A stretch of 64,000 nucleotides of DNA from Rhizophagus irregularis (lineage: Eukaryota; Glomeromycota; Glomeromycetes; Glomerales; Glomeraceae), in the NCBI RefSeq assembly GCF_026210795.1, contig NC_089432.1, positions 5,766,001 through 5,830,000 of the forward strand. The letters run 5' to 3'. This document shows, one piece after another, positions 45,656 to 58,692 of the stretch. The translations under genes and the position numbers were made by a program. Position 1 is the stretch's first letter. Each line of letters opens with the position of its first letter. The notes under the pieces are model-generated. The model was not told where the DNA came from, searched no databases, and was given only the letters and a program-made list of their open reading frames with translations.

Positions 45656-45833
45656 TACAGTCGAACCTCCATATAGTAACATTTCATATAGTCACATCAT
45701 ATAAAATTTCTCCATATACTCATACTTTTAGAAAAAATCAATTTATATAATTATTATATAAAAAACCTTTATATAATTACATCATAGTAAAAGCCTCTAA
45801 CCAATTAGATAACTATATAGAGGTCTGACTATA
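45656..45833. mobile_element. Pogo-like MITE, TA-flanked
   Basis: 174-bp element (45658-45831). Left end CAGTCGAACCTCCATATAGT, right end (reverse complement) TAGTCAGACCTCTATATAGT, flanked by TA dinucleotides. This terminus resembles Tc1/mariner-superfamily pogo elements. No coding capacity. Confidence 0.75.
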
Positions 45834-46222
45834 CTAGTAATAATATATAAAAAGTAAAATTATAAAACTAGTTATTAATTAAACTTATTATATATTTTAA
45901 TATATATAATGATTTAAATAATTAATATAATATATATTAAATTTTATAATTGCAATTTAATATATATTCTAGTATAATAGTTTAAATAATTTAATATAAT
46001 ATATATTTAAATCATATAATTTATTATAATAAATGGTAAACTTTATTAATTACTATGTAAAAATATATTTAAACCTTTCACAGTTTTACCAGTTTCATCA
46101 GTTTCGCAGTTTTGCAAATTTTTAATTTTTTAATAAAATGTTTCAATTAGTTTCAATTTTAACAATTGTTTAAATTACTTAGTTTTGCCTAACAATCTTA
46201 ACAATAATCCTCCTATACATAG

Positions 46223-46363
46223 TACAGTCAACTCTTTATAAATGCATTCTCTATAAATGCACATCCTCTATAAATGCACCTTTTATCTAGTCCCAACTTG
46301 GGCTTTAATGCTAAATGCACAGTTTTTATATATATGTATTCTGTAAATACCGTATTGACTGTA
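46223..46363. mobile_element. Pogo-like MITE, TA-flanked
   Basis: Element 46225-46361, left end CAGTCAACTCTTTATAAATG, right end (reverse complement) CAGTCAATACGGTATTTACA, TA on each side. Internal repeats of CTCTATAAATGCAC. Confidence 0.7.
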
Positions 46364-46489
46364 TAATTTAGATTTTTGATTATATTATTATTATATTATT
46401 ATTATAAATTAATACAATAATATATAGGCTGATTATTGGTAATTAAGTGTAATATAAAATTACTATTTTTAGTAAATTGTAATTAATAG

Positions 46490-46790
46490 TACTGAGCCAT
46501 CGAGCCATTGTAAAAAATTGGTACCAATCAGCCATCAATCAGATATTTTAATCAATTATCAATAGGTTATCAATTAGCCTTAAAAAATAATGTCAGTGGG
46601 TTGCCAACCTGTTATTAATCGTTAATCAATTGGCTATCAATCATATTGTCAAATTGGATACTAATAAGCTATCAATCATCTATCCAACTTGTGACAGATT
46701 TTGGCAGAAATTGACTCAATCAGCCATCCAGTTGAATCAATCGATTATCAGTCAAACATTCAATTGATGACTTATTGGTAGCCAATTTGA
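46490..46790. repeat. Degenerate tandem repeat (TCAATCAGCCATC-like)
   Basis: Recurrent words ATCAGCCATCAATCAG, CAATTGGCTATCAATC and ATCAATTAGCC, spaced irregularly. Old, diverged simple-type expansion with no coding content. Confidence 0.5.
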
Positions 46791-47417
46791 CATCATTTGA
46801 CCTGTGTTAAGTTGTGGTTTAAAAAAGATTTGAAAAATTATATAATATAATTATATTGAAAAATCTGGCTGAAATTATTATCATAGCTTAATTTCAGCCT
46901 AATTTACAATGGCAAAATTCTTTGATTTTATATAAAATAAAACAATTTTAAAAATAATAGATCTTTTGATCAAATTATCCAATTGGAAAAAACTTTCTAT
47001 TATTATAATTACAAAGTAATATTCTATTAAATAAGTAAGTTTAAAATTTTTTTATTTAATATAAAAAGTTTTTTCTATTCATTTCAAGCTTCCCTTTAAA
47101 ATTACCTGACTTTAAACTATATGCACTATATTATAATTACAATCATTTATATAATTACTTTAGTTAAGTATTGAGATCATATTAAAATTATATTTGAAAA
47201 CTTGTAAAAATGTAGAAATTGTAAAAATTAATTTTAGCATTTCTACAAATACTTGTATATAATTTTAATATAATTTTGAGTTTTTGACATTCTTACAGTA
47301 TTTTATACAATTTCTACAATTTCATATACTTCAAAATATTAAAATTAATTTCAGTAGGCAACTTTAGTTCTGTAACTGATATAACTATATTCCATTCAAT
47401 AATATATATGTATTTAA

Positions 47418-47587
47418 TACAGTCAACTTTCTCTAAATGCACTCTCTTTAAGTATACATATTATATATTTATTTCCTAAATACACCACCCTCTTATAGAA
47501 AACATAAAATTTCTCTCTCTAAATGCACATCCTCTTTAAATGCACACTTTCATTATATTTTCAAGAGGGTGGAGAAAGTTGATTATT
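47418..47587. mobile_element. Pogo-like MITE, degenerate right end
   Basis: Starts CAGTCAACTTTCTCTAAATG at 47420 after TA; the right end near 47585 is AATCAACTTTCTCCAC as reverse complement. It shares the CTAAATGCAC internal words with the element at 46225. The right TA is mutated to TT. Confidence 0.65.
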
Positions 47588-47853
47588 CAATAAATTTCTT
47601 TTTTGATTACTCACCAATGTCTTGAAATTTGCCAATAACTTATTTGATAATTTAGGTATAAACTTACCAGTTTACAATCCTGCCTCACTGCTCATAAAAT
47701 ATTATTTGATGGATATATAATTATGTGAAGTTATACAGTTATGTGATTGTATATTCCACAACACGTTAGGTAATGCCGCCAAAAAGTCACATTAAAGTAA
47801 TATTATTGCTCAAAAGGTCTCTCGGAAACCATTTATTTTAAACATATATGTCG

Positions 47854-50800
47854 TTAATATCCTCCTCCCATGCCACTACCATTTGATCCTTCATGATTAG
47901 CATAATACAAATTATAATCCAATCTAACTACTAAACATAGAAATTGAACTGTTTCAGTAGCTGAATAAAAATTTAAAGCTTCAATTAATAATTTTATATG
48001 ATAAAAAAAATTATCTTCAAATTTATGTAATGTCCTATCTATAGAGTCCATTTGTGAAGGAGTAGACGTGGATTCCACTTGTGATAATTGTGATTCAAGT
48101 GCAATAAGGGACCTCGTGAATTTATCATAATAAAGACAGAATAATACTATTGTATGTACCATTTTTGCATAAATCTAAAATTAAATAAATGAAGTATTTA
48201 GAACAATTAATTTAATTCTAATATAATGAAATCTTTTATTGTACATAACTTACTCTCAATAATTTAGCATTAGTTAACATGCATTCTTTAAGACAAGTAT
48301 CCAGAAAATCGGAATGATATTGCAACACTTGATCAACTGTTGAAACCTGCATAGAAAGAAGAATTTATATATCTATTCTCTTAAAAGTAATAATTATAAA
48401 GGGATTGATTACCTTAACTAAATTTGCTTCCAAATTTCTCCATTGAGGCTCTAAAACTTCACTTGTTACGTAATACGAAAACTGTTGCACGAAAACTAAC
48501 ATCCTCTGCCTGAGAGCAAAAGCACGGCTTTTCCATGCTTCTAGAGCTGGATGTCCTGAACCACGACGCCAATGGAATGATTTAGTATGCTCAGTCCACG
48601 TATTACATAGTAATTGTTCGATATATTTAAGATAAAGTAAATGTCGAAACAATAGTTGATATTTGGTAAGTGCTTTACGAGAAATAACTAAGGATAACGG
48701 AAAGGTAACGATATAATCCAAAGTAAGTGCTTCAATTCCTATAATAAACAAACTATCATTAAATGGGACTAACACAAGTTAGAAAACAAGATATTGTCCA
48801 AATGGTCATAGAAAGCTAACCTGTCAATGGTTGTTTGTTACTTCCACCCATGATACTCCCAGATATACTTCCAGCCAAACTGCTAACAATACTTCCAGTG
48901 ACGCTACCTGCCACACTAGAAGCATAGCCTGGTTTTTCCGTACCACTTCCTACGCCATCTTCTGAACCTTCATTTTCGCTTTCAACATCTCCCATCTTTA
49001 CATTTTCCTTTCTGAAAGCAAAGCTTTCAGCCAAACGATTTGCCCGACTAAATGCAGGAGTCGGTTCCATCATTCCGGCAACATTGATAATGCGTAGCAA
49101 TTGGTCTACTAGACCAACGGTACTCATTTCAACTTTCACATCTTCCTTAAATGGATCAGTGTAAGCAACTGAAGAAGGATTACGAAGGACTAAATCAAGT
49201 AGAGACTGAAGCTTTGTAAGAGAAACATCTTTGGAGGGTTTTTTCAATTCAGCTGAGGCAAGGTCAAGGAAGTGCGTAAAAAAGTCAGATTGGTCTAGGA
49301 AGAAATAACGTTTGATCGATCTATACATAGGAATCACATTTCTTGCCTGTTAGTTAAATTTTTAAAAATTTTTAAAGCAACAATAAATTAAATTTTGTAT
49401 ACCGTAGACGAGCGATAAGTTGCTGATCTTTCAATAATAGATCTAATAGAGTTCTATTTGCGCATTTATAAGCAATCTCAATATTATCTACGAACCTAAT
49501 GATAGATCGTTTATAAAAGGTTACCAATATATTTAATATCATTATAATTAATAATTAATAAGTATTTTGAAGACCACTAACCTTCCACCATCCATAGCTA
49601 CCAAAATATCACTGTTCACATTTACATCAGTTCTATCTACACCATCCTTTCCCACAACTTCTTCGGTTGATTGTTGTTGTGGTTCTTGAATTGCAATTCC
49701 ACATTCGCGAATCACATTAAGATATTTACCAGCTAATAATATCTTATTCTTGAATGGAATCAAAAATGGAGGTAAAGTTTTATCGCGAATTGTGTAACGG
49801 GCCTCCCAGTACGCATCGTTGAAATCTTCTTTTAAATTTTCCTTTTTAACATTTTTACGTTCCTGTATCATGAACTCTTCATATGGATCTCGAATTTCGC
49901 CATGGTGTATCCAGGAGTGTAACATTGATACATAAGGCTGCGAGGCTTTTGATAGTAAATGCACATAAAGCTTTTTCGTTGCTAAATCGCTATTCGGAGA
50001 CGACATTTTATTATTAATAAATGGTAGAGTAAATAATATTTTATGTGATATCTGTCTATTTACCCGCTCATTGTAGTCATTCTATCAACCAATATAGTTA
50101 GTATGCCACCACCTTTGATCTGTTGCGGTATTTCATCTTTTTTATTATTAAAACCCTCAACTATTAATATATCGTCTTCATCTTCACTTGCATCCTGTGC
50201 CGCATCTAGAATATCCATTACCAGTGAATGAAGATTCGACATTGTATGTAAAGTCGGATGCACATAGAACCAAAACTTTTGAAGAGTAAAAGAAGGTGAC
50301 GTTCTGAACTGATGCTCTAATTGAGTAATTAGAATGAGATATTCCTGAGGATAAATAAGAAAAAGTCGATTTTATTTTTAAACTATCGAGTTCTGCCGAA
50401 TATAAGATCAGATATATATTAATACCTTTAATAACCCGCGCATGGCTGCACATAAAGCATGGCTGACAAATCCATATTCAAACTTAGAATGCTTTTCAAT
50501 AAAAGCATCGATTGAAGTAAAATACGTTGCAAGGGGTAAAATGCGTTCGGTCAAGTCCTTAAAAGAAGGATCTGAGAACAATGATAAAACAAATATATAA
50601 TTATTAAATGTTAACTATACTAATGAGGAAAAATTAATACCTAGTGATTCATCTACATAATAGTTGAATCTTTCTGTCTGTTCTTCAGATTTGCCCATTA
50701 AGATACATTTGCCTTCTATCCCCTTTAGTAGTATTGAAGGTGTCAATATTACTATAGTGAAATAAATATCCTTAAGTAATTTATTTCATACCATCATCAC

Positions 50801-51408
50801 GAATAATAAATCCTCGATAATTGCATATTCTTGTAATTGCAGTGGTAATAAACCTATTTTCAAATCTTTTTCATTGATGTCCCGCTGCTCTTATAATAAT
50901 TAAAATATACGATTAATTTAGTGTTTATGATCCCCCTTTTTATAAAAATGCACTACGTACCGTCGGTGAATAACGAACTCTAGAATTTAATGGCGCGCTA
51001 ATGAACTCACGTTCATCATAAAATGACTTTGAGGTATAACCTTATTGAGAATAATGGTTAATTCTAAAGTTAGTTAACTACAAAATGTATATACCAGTGT
51101 CCTCATTCTAAAAAAGTTACCTTCAGGGGTTAATTTATATTGAGAAACGCGTGATTTATTTGTTGACGATTCGAAACTTTTCCCATTGGTGCTTTGACGA
51201 ATGTTCGCTAGCTGTGCAGTAAGCTTTATTTTACGAAATAACGCGTTGAATACAAGATATTTATCATTGGCTAGTCAGGTAAATATCAAAGTACCTTGTT
51301 AACTTGTTGCTCGGTAAGTAACCCCTTAGCGGATGCTGTTATAACATTTTTACTGGTCTGCTCAGCTGAAGGAGTTGCAGAAAATGATCTAGGCCTTGGT
51401 TTACTCAT
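47854..51408 (-). CDS. TUBGCP2: Gamma-tubulin complex component 2 (GCP2/Spc97)
   Basis: GCP2 is a core subunit of the gamma-tubulin small complex, which nucleates microtubules at spindle pole bodies. The gene starts at 51408 ([19 protein letters not shown]) and runs through about a dozen exons. Conserved N-terminal (GRIP1) parts include [36 protein letters not shown] and [20 protein letters not shown]. The C-terminal GRIP2 part includes [33 protein letters not shown] and the GCP2-type stretch [20 protein letters not shown] followed by [16 protein letters not shown]. An exon (48816-49337) carries a Ser/Gly/Ala-rich insert ([20 protein letters not shown]) inside GRIP2. It ends NGSGMGGGY. Divergent from the ribosomal protein gene with 169 bp between starts. 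Confidence 0.93.
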
Positions 51409-51577
51409 TTATATTAACGTCGGGTGCCAAAAATAAATTTTGACGAAAACTTTTATTTATTATTTGTTATAATGTCCATCTTTTGATGGATATCATGTGA
51501 TTTTCCAGATCTGTGGTACAAATCTCAAAAAATTTTTTTTTACAGTTCTTCCTTTTCTCCTCTCGTCATTAATAACG
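51409..51577. promoter_or_regulatory. Compact shared promoter of GCP2 and RPL4
   Basis: Only 169 bp separate divergent start codons. Just before the L4 ATG is a pyrimidine tract (TTCTTCCTTTTCTCCTCTCG, 51547-51566), of the kind often found at 5' ends of ribosomal protein mRNAs. No TATA box is obvious. Confidence 0.5.
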
Positions 51578-52958
51578 ATGGTGAGTTTTTTATCAATCCA
51601 TTGTTTTTATAAATAATTTCATTGAATCTTCTTATACTTCATAATCAATTTTGATTTTAAATTTCAGTCTGCAGCTATAAGACCCCAGATCAATATTTAC
51701 TCTGAGTCAGGAGATAGTACTATTGGAAAGCATGTACTTCCAGCTGTTTTTAAAGCTCCAATTCGTCCTGATATTGTGAGGGTTGTTCATACAAACATCT
51801 CAAAGAGTAATCGTCAGCCTTATGCGGTTTCTTCAAAAGCTGGACATCAAACTTCAGCTGAATCTTGGGGTACTGGTCGTGCAGTTGCCCGTATTCCTCG
51901 TGTGTCTGGGGGCGGTACTCACCGTGCTGGACAGGTTGATATAAATTATTAAGATACTGGTCATAATTAGTGTAAAAATTTATTTATTTTTATTAATTAA
52001 TTATTTATTTGTTTTCTTGGTATTAATTAGGGTGCTTTTGGTAATATGTGTCGAGGTGGTCGTATGTTTGCACCTACCAAAATTTGGCGTAAATGGCATG
52101 TTAAAACTAATTTGAATCAAAAAAGATTTGCCACAGCATCAGCTTTAGCAGCATCATCAATTCCATCGCTCGTATTAGCAAGAGGACATCGTATTGAAGA
52201 AATTCAGGAAGTACCGCTTGTAATTGGTAGTGGCATTGAGTCTTTAACTAAAACTAAAGCAGCAGTGGCACTTCTTAAAACTGTTCATGCTTATAGAGAT
52301 GTAGTAAAGGTTTCAAATTCTCGTAAATTAAGAGCTGGTAAAGGCAAATTGCGTAATCGTAGACATCGTCAACGTAGAGGTCCACTTATTGTTTATAATG
52401 AAGATAATGGCGTCGTTAAAGCTTTTCGTAATATTCCTGGTGTTGAATTAGTTAATGTTAGAAGATTAAATTTATTACAGTTAGCTCCTGGTGGCCACGT
52501 TGGTAGATTTATTATTTGGTCTCAGGGTGCTTTTGCTTTATTGGATAGTTTGTTTGGAACTTATAGGAAATCCGCTGCTCTTAAAAGAGATTATCAGTAT
52601 GTGTATTTTTTTTATTTTTATTTTTAGAAAAAAATACAATTTAAACTATTATTTTATATTCATTCTCTGAATTTATCACAGTCTTCCATCACACATTATT
52701 ACCAATTCAGATGTTACCAGTATTATCAATTCTAAAGAAATTCAATCGGTTCTTCGACCTGCCGGCGAAAAACATGAAAAACGCCCATTTACTCAAAAGA
52801 AGAATCCCTTGCGTAATAATGGTGTTAAGATTCGTCTTAACCCTTATGCTAAAATATTACAAAGAGCTGAAATTATTGCAGCTGAAAAACGTAAGGCTGG
52901 TAAAATTATAAAGAAGAAGCGTCAATTTAAAGAATCTACTAGGACTTCCGTTAGGTAG
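51578..52958 (+). CDS. RPL4: 60S ribosomal protein L4 (uL4)
   Basis: uL4 lines the peptide exit tunnel of the large ribosomal subunit. The first exon is only the ATG (51578-51580), followed by a GTGAGT donor; coding resumes at 51668 ([16 protein letters not shown]), then 52031-52596 and 52682-52958. Hallmarks: [65 protein letters not shown] and [15 protein letters not shown]. The C-terminal eukaryotic extension is basic ([19 protein letters not shown]), ending STRTSVR. An intron immediately after the start codon is common in fungal ribosomal protein genes. Confidence 0.97.
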
Positions 52959-53320
52959 GCATATAGTAAAATTTAACATTTTTTTTTTGTTTATAAATTT
53001 TATAAATTAACGATTAATTTTTTTTTTAAAAAAAAAATTAGAACTCTTAAAATTTTGACTGATAAATAATATATAGTGATATTTTATTCTGTAGTTATAT
53101 TTTAGTCAGTTTTTTTTACTAAAAGCATTAAAAGCAAGATTGATTTATAAATTGATTTCAACTTTTTATTAAAAAAAAACCTAACTTAAATTCAAAAATA
53201 TTGATTATAATACCGTATAAATTAAATTGGCACGTGACTTATAAAGATGAGATTTTCCTAGTAAATTTTTTTTTTGATAAATTTCTTATTGTTTCGAAAA
53301 AAAAACAAACTTTAGAAAAT
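52959..53320. other. Intergenic between RPL4 and NOP14
   Basis: 362 bp, AT-rich, tandem direction of both genes. It holds the L4 3' UTR and the NOP14 promoter. No other signal. Confidence 0.5.
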
Positions 53321-56300
53321 ATGAGAGTAACCAAACCGAAAAGTGGTAGAAGTTCGGCCTTAAAACGTTTAAATGCTACTTTAAAGGATGTTGGGCTAGT
53401 AGGACCAAAATCACGCTCAGCTAGCAAAAAAAGAACACACCCAAGAGATGGGAATGCTAATATTTCTAAGTTGAATAGTTTAGCGCCAAACCAAATCAAT
53501 CCTTTTGAATTGAAAGTTAATAAAGTTAAACATGACGTATTAGGAAAGAAAATTAAAGGTGTTCAAGGTAAACCTGGATTAAAAAGGCAAATTGGAATTG
53601 AAAAGGCTTGTATATAAATTTTTTTTTTGTTTTTAAGCGAATTGTTCTAAATAAATTTTAATAATAACAGAGAATGAAAACGTTACTTGTTGAAATGGAG
53701 AACAAAAATAAAGTTGGAGGAATAGTCGATCACCGGTTTGGTGAAAATAATTCAAATATTTCACCTGAAGAAAAATTTTTAGAAAGATTTACTAAAGAAC
53801 GACAAGTATTTTTACAATTTATTTAAAGTAAATTCTTAATTCAATAATTCAATTAATCAATTAATTTATAAAACATCTCAATAATAGAAGCGATCGAAAT
53901 CATTATTTAATCTTGAAGAGGATGATGATGATTTGACTCATTATGGTCAATCTTTGGCTGAAATAGACGATTTTGATGAACCAGATTTGGTTTTAAGCGA
54001 AGATGATGAAAAGGGTATTATTTTAATCGAGACTATTTTGTAATTACATTTTTGTATATAAAATTTAAATTATCCTGTAATTAATTTTTAATTTTATATG
54101 ATTAGGCGTTATTGATATGGAGACTGTATCTAGAAGCCACTTTGGTGGGTTCGAAATTACGAATGACAATGTAATTTACTACAATATATTTAATAATTAT
54201 AGAATATTATAGTCTTTATTAACACATTATAAATTTTGTAAATTTAGGATGTTGGACGCAAGAAATACAAAAATGAAGTTATGAAAGAAATTATTGCTAA
54301 GAGTAAAATGCACAAAGTATTTTTTATTTATTTGAATTCTATCAAATTATTATATTCATCATATAAACTAAACTTATTTATTATTTAAGTACAAGTGTCA
54401 ATTGGAGAAAGATGAAGATGAAAAAGTTCGACAAGAATTAGATATTGAATTAGATTCAATCCGTAATTTACTTATTATACCTCATGGTGAACCTTTTCAA
54501 GAATCTGGTTTTCTGAAGGTATTCTATGAAATGCAGCTTCATATTAATTGTTATATATTCTCTAAACAGTAATTCTTTTTTTCAGCAATCTGGTTCAATA
54601 GAAGTTGACAGGTCTGATGAAAAATATGAAGAATATGATAAAATTGTTCGTGAATTAGCTTTTGAAAAACGAGCAAGACCTACAAATAGAACCAAATCCG
54701 AAGAAGAAATTGCATTAGAAGAGAAAGAAAAATTAGAAAGATTAGAGGTATAAAAATTATCACAAATATTTATTTTAAATTAGTGTAATAAAGAATAATT
54801 TTTTTTTGGTTCATAGAATGCAAGAAAAAGACGCATGGAAGGCTTGAGTTCAGGATCAGAAGATGATGATAATAAAAGTAAACATAAAAAACAAAGACGT
54901 TTTCCAATAGCTGATGATTTAGGTGAAGATTATTTGACGGATAAGAATGATAATGATGATTTTGGATTAGGGAAAGGAATTACTTTAAGAAATTTTGGTA
55001 CTATTGGAAGAACACAATATGGAGAATCAGACGAAATAGATATAGATGATGAAAAAAAAAGCCAAGATGAAGAGGAGGGCGAGGACGAAGAGAATGATGA
55101 GAGTGATGAAGACAATGAAGGGGAAGACAACTATATTGATAACGAATGTCATCTCTTAGAAGACATTAATGATTTTTCATTTAAAAAAGTTAAGATACTC
55201 CAGACTAAGAATCGTGTAGATTCTCAGGCTACTAAAAAGGAAAAGAACAAAGAAGAAAATAATAAAAGTGAATCTGTATTAGCATACATTTTCCCTTGTC
55301 CTTCAACTATGGAAAATTTTTTGGAAATTTTAGAGGATGTTGAGGATAAAGATGTGCCAGTAGTTGTACATCGTATTCGAATCCTTCATCATATAAAACT
55401 TTCTCCCGATAACCAAGAAAAATTAGAGGTATGATATATACGATGCTCAGTTTAATACGATTTAAATAATTATAATTATAATACTTTTCCAATTTAGAAT
55501 TTTTTTAATATCTTGATGGACTACATTTATATTCGGATACAAGAAATTCCATGTCAAATGCATTTGATAAATCGATTATCATTACAAATATACGATTTAG
55601 TACAACAAATACCAGAATATACTATTAAATATTTTAAAGAAAAAATCGATTATCAAAAAAATAGTTTAGTGAGAAATAATAAGTTTCCAGGAATTACCGA
55701 TCTTTTTTTATTTAAGCTATTCGGGAAAGTATTTTCTACGTCAGATTTTCATCATAACATTATTACTCCAACTTTATTATTAATTGGACAATATTTGTCT
55801 CAATGTCAAGTTATTAATGGAAAAGATTTAATATCTGGATTGTTTTTGTGTAATTTATTATATGAGGTGAGTAATATGAAGAAATTAACTTTTTGTTTGC
55901 AAGTTGTTGTTAAGAAGAATATTCCTTTTTAGTATCAAGCCTTATCACAACGTATCATTCCTGAAGCGATTAATTTTTTATTTACGACACTCGTATATCT
56001 TGCACCGAAAAATACATTCAATAATACACCATCAATCCCTGGAACATTTCCATTTCCTAATAGTATTAATTCCATACCTTCTATACTTCAAATAAAAGAT
56101 GGAAAGAATATCGAAATTAAATTATTAAAATTTTCCGAAATATTAAATAAAAACGTTGATAATTTAGATACTGATGATTTTAGGTAAAATAAGCTTTATT
56201 ATTATGTATTCGAATTAAGTATAAAATATATGAAAATTCAAAAGTTATATTTTTTTTTTCCTTTTCCTGTAGAGTATCGGTATTATTAGCTACTTTACAT

Positions 56301-56950
56301 ATCATAGAATTATATGCAAAATTATATAATTCTACTTCTGCTTTCATAGAATTATTTAATCCTGTATCGGAATTATTGTCTAGTTACCCATTAAATAAAT
56401 TTGAGGAGTTAGTTAAGGTATTATTATGGTGGTTCATTTTTTTTTGAATATAGCATTAACACTTTTTTTTTTATGTAGAACAAGATAGAGACTATTCAGG
56501 AAACATTACGACGATTTCAAAAGTTTTCTAAACAAAATCGGAAACCACTTGAACTACAATTGCATAAACCAATTCCGATCCCCACATATATTCCTAAATT
56601 CCAAGAAAAGTACATAATTATTTCTATATATTATACGTTCAGTTTTTCACATTTAACTGATAATTTTTTCCTATTTGTCTTTTTATAGCTTCTCTATTGA
56701 CAAATATTATGATACGAATAAAGATCGCGCAAAGATAAATAAACTTAAATCACAATATAAGAGAGAACATAAAGGAGCAATAAGAGAGTTACGTAAAGAT
56801 AGTCAATTTATTGCTAAACAGCATATTATTGAGATCAAAGAAAAAGATGTTGTTTATAAAAAGAAAATTAATAGAATCAGGGGCACACTTGAAAATGAAC
56901 AAAGTGAAAAAAAAGCTTACGAAAAAGCTAAAAAATACGGTAAATTATAA
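53321..56950 (+). CDS. NOP14: Nucleolar protein Nop14 (SSU processome)
   Basis: Nop14 is a component of the small-subunit processome needed for 18S rRNA maturation and 40S assembly. The start at 53321 (MRVTKPKSGRSSALKRLN) is preceded by an open frame but is the expected N-terminus. Exons follow with NPFELKVNKVKHDVLGKK, GKPGLKRQIGIEK, DHRFGENN, SLFNLEEDD (near 53900), HYGQSLAEIDDFD, HFGGFEI, YDKIVRELAFEKRARPT and a long acidic region (about 54850-55150). The helical C-terminal half has LAYIFPCPSTMENFLEIL, VHRIRILHHIKLS, LFKLFGKVFSTSDFHHNI and GLFLCNLLYE. The basic C-terminal exon ends with KYYDTNKDRAKINKLKSQYK and GAIRELRKDSQFIA. About 14 short introns. Convergent with the lipase gene (51 bp between stops). 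Confidence 0.95.
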
Positions 56951-57001
56951 ATCAATTAGGAATATCAAAATATTAATACTAGACTTGGTGATAAACCTTT
57001 A

Positions 57002-58692
57002 TTATACGAAATTCCAATGTTGACAATCTTTACAATTTTCCTCATTAATACAACTAGCAACATCATCTTTACCGTTAGTTATATCATTCCAATTATCAAT
57101 AACTTCAATAAAAGGTACTATACCATGACTTCTTATATCAGATTTCCAACCCAACTTTGATTTTGTATTATACACACATGACAAACCTGTATGACATTTG
57201 GTTTCCATCTTTTAGTTAAACATTAGATGTAAAAAAAAGAATTTTTTAATTAGTAAATGCTGTCTGTTAACGAAAAGTGTAATAAAAAACTAATATTATT
57301 ACTTACAGCAAACCCCCAATGATAACAAATACTTGACCTGCCATTACATACACCCATAAATATAGGATCAGCTGTATGACCAAAATGATAAATGGGTAAT
57401 TTATGAGAATCATGTGTAATTAATCCTAGTCTTTTTGCATATAATAATTCACCCGGTGTTTGATATGTAAATGCTGGTAAACTATTATTTAATGCTAATA
57501 ATGATGCTAAAGATCCACCTATGTTATAGATAAGAGAAATAACGATGTCATGAAAAAGAAAACAAAAACTCTTTCTACTAAAGATTAAAGGGATTAATTG
57601 TTAAATATTACCTAGAGAATGGCCTGTTAACCAAATATCAGAATCTGGAAAATCTTTTTTAACCTTTTCGTATATTATCTATATTTTCCAAAAATCAATT
57701 ATAATTACATATTTTTTAATACAGTATATAATAAATAAAAGCATACCTTGGCGCTAATAAAATAAGAACCCTCAACATTAGATTCCTTATGTAAACAGGT
57801 ATTATCACAATTCCAACCACTTTTATAACATCCACATACACCTTTCCAAGTTATATCAATTTTTGCACAACAACAAGAAAACATTAAATTATCCTGCGAG
57901 ATTTTTTTTATATATATGTTAATATTTTAAATGCCGATTACAAATTACAAATACCGAACATTAGAAAAAGAAAAAATCATACATTAAATTTATCGTTTTT
58001 CGATATTGGTCCACCACCGTATGGTAAATAAGATAAACTTGTTCCTTTAATAGCAACAATAATAGTTTTATTTTCACTATCAGAAAAAACATATCCTCGA
58101 ACACCATCTTTTTCCCAACCGAATGGTATTGTCTGTAATCGAAATTAAATTATTAAATTTAATTTTTAAAAATATATATTAAAGTCATATGTACACTTAC
58201 ATCCCAATCTTCTAAATCAATCCAATGATCTTTTAATGGTTCCAATTCAATATAAGCATCATAAGACATTTTAGCCATTGATAATACAGTTGTTTTGTCT
58301 TTAGCATTAGGTACTTCTTTAACTTGAAGATTCTTTACATTCATTTCACCAGTTCCTTCTGAACCGTCAACATTTATGCTATTGATTACGTGTTCATTAA
58401 AATTTATAGCGGTGGGGTGCAATGGGTCCTTTTCTATATCATTAATATTAAGTTGTCTAAAAAGATGTCTGTTGGAAGGAGTTGTACCGTGATGTAATAT
58501 ATGTTTTAATTTAAATACTTTAGTGTTCGTTTGCGTGTGTTGACATTGTGTTGATGGAGGAGGAGAAAAGTCGAGAATACCCTGTCGTTGATAATAATTA
58601 CTATTCGACACAAAAGGAATTTGCTGAGTGAATGAAATAAGGATATAATGTGAAATTATGAAATAATATATAAATAATATTTTTTCACGCAT
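57002..58692 (-). CDS. ATG15: Atg15-type vacuolar/autophagic lipase (lipase class 3)
   Basis: Atg15 is a type II membrane phospholipase that travels through the ER and multivesicular bodies to the vacuole, where it lyses autophagic bodies. Start at 58692; an N-terminal hydrophobic anchor (ILFIYYFIISHYILISF) matches the family. Exon 1 ends at 58201 (WIDLEDWD before GTAAGT). Next exons: GYVFSDSENKTIIVAIKGTS, DNLMFSCCCAKIDITWKGVC, then WLTGHSLGGSLASLL (57650-57500) with the nucleophilic Ser in GHSLG. The Asp is probably that of HFGHTADPIFMG and the His is in RSHGIVPF. The last exon (57208-57002) begins METKCHTGLSCVYNTKSKLG and ends CKDCQHWNFV, as in fungal Atg15. Family match is strong. Confidence 0.93.

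Larger units (their letters stand above)
42832..47853. other. Five-kilobase gene-free region with MITEs
   Basis: No supportable gene. It holds a foldback element (about 43065-43500), three TA-flanked pogo-like MITEs (listed separately), degenerate CAAAACTTTACCAAAACT-type repeats (45020-45250) and a degenerate tandem of TCAATCAGCCATCAATC-like words (46490-46790). Confidence 0.65.

Noticed and set aside
54930-55130. Minus-strand Ser-rich frame
   Set aside because: Shadow of the acidic (Asp/Glu) region of NOP14 read backwards.
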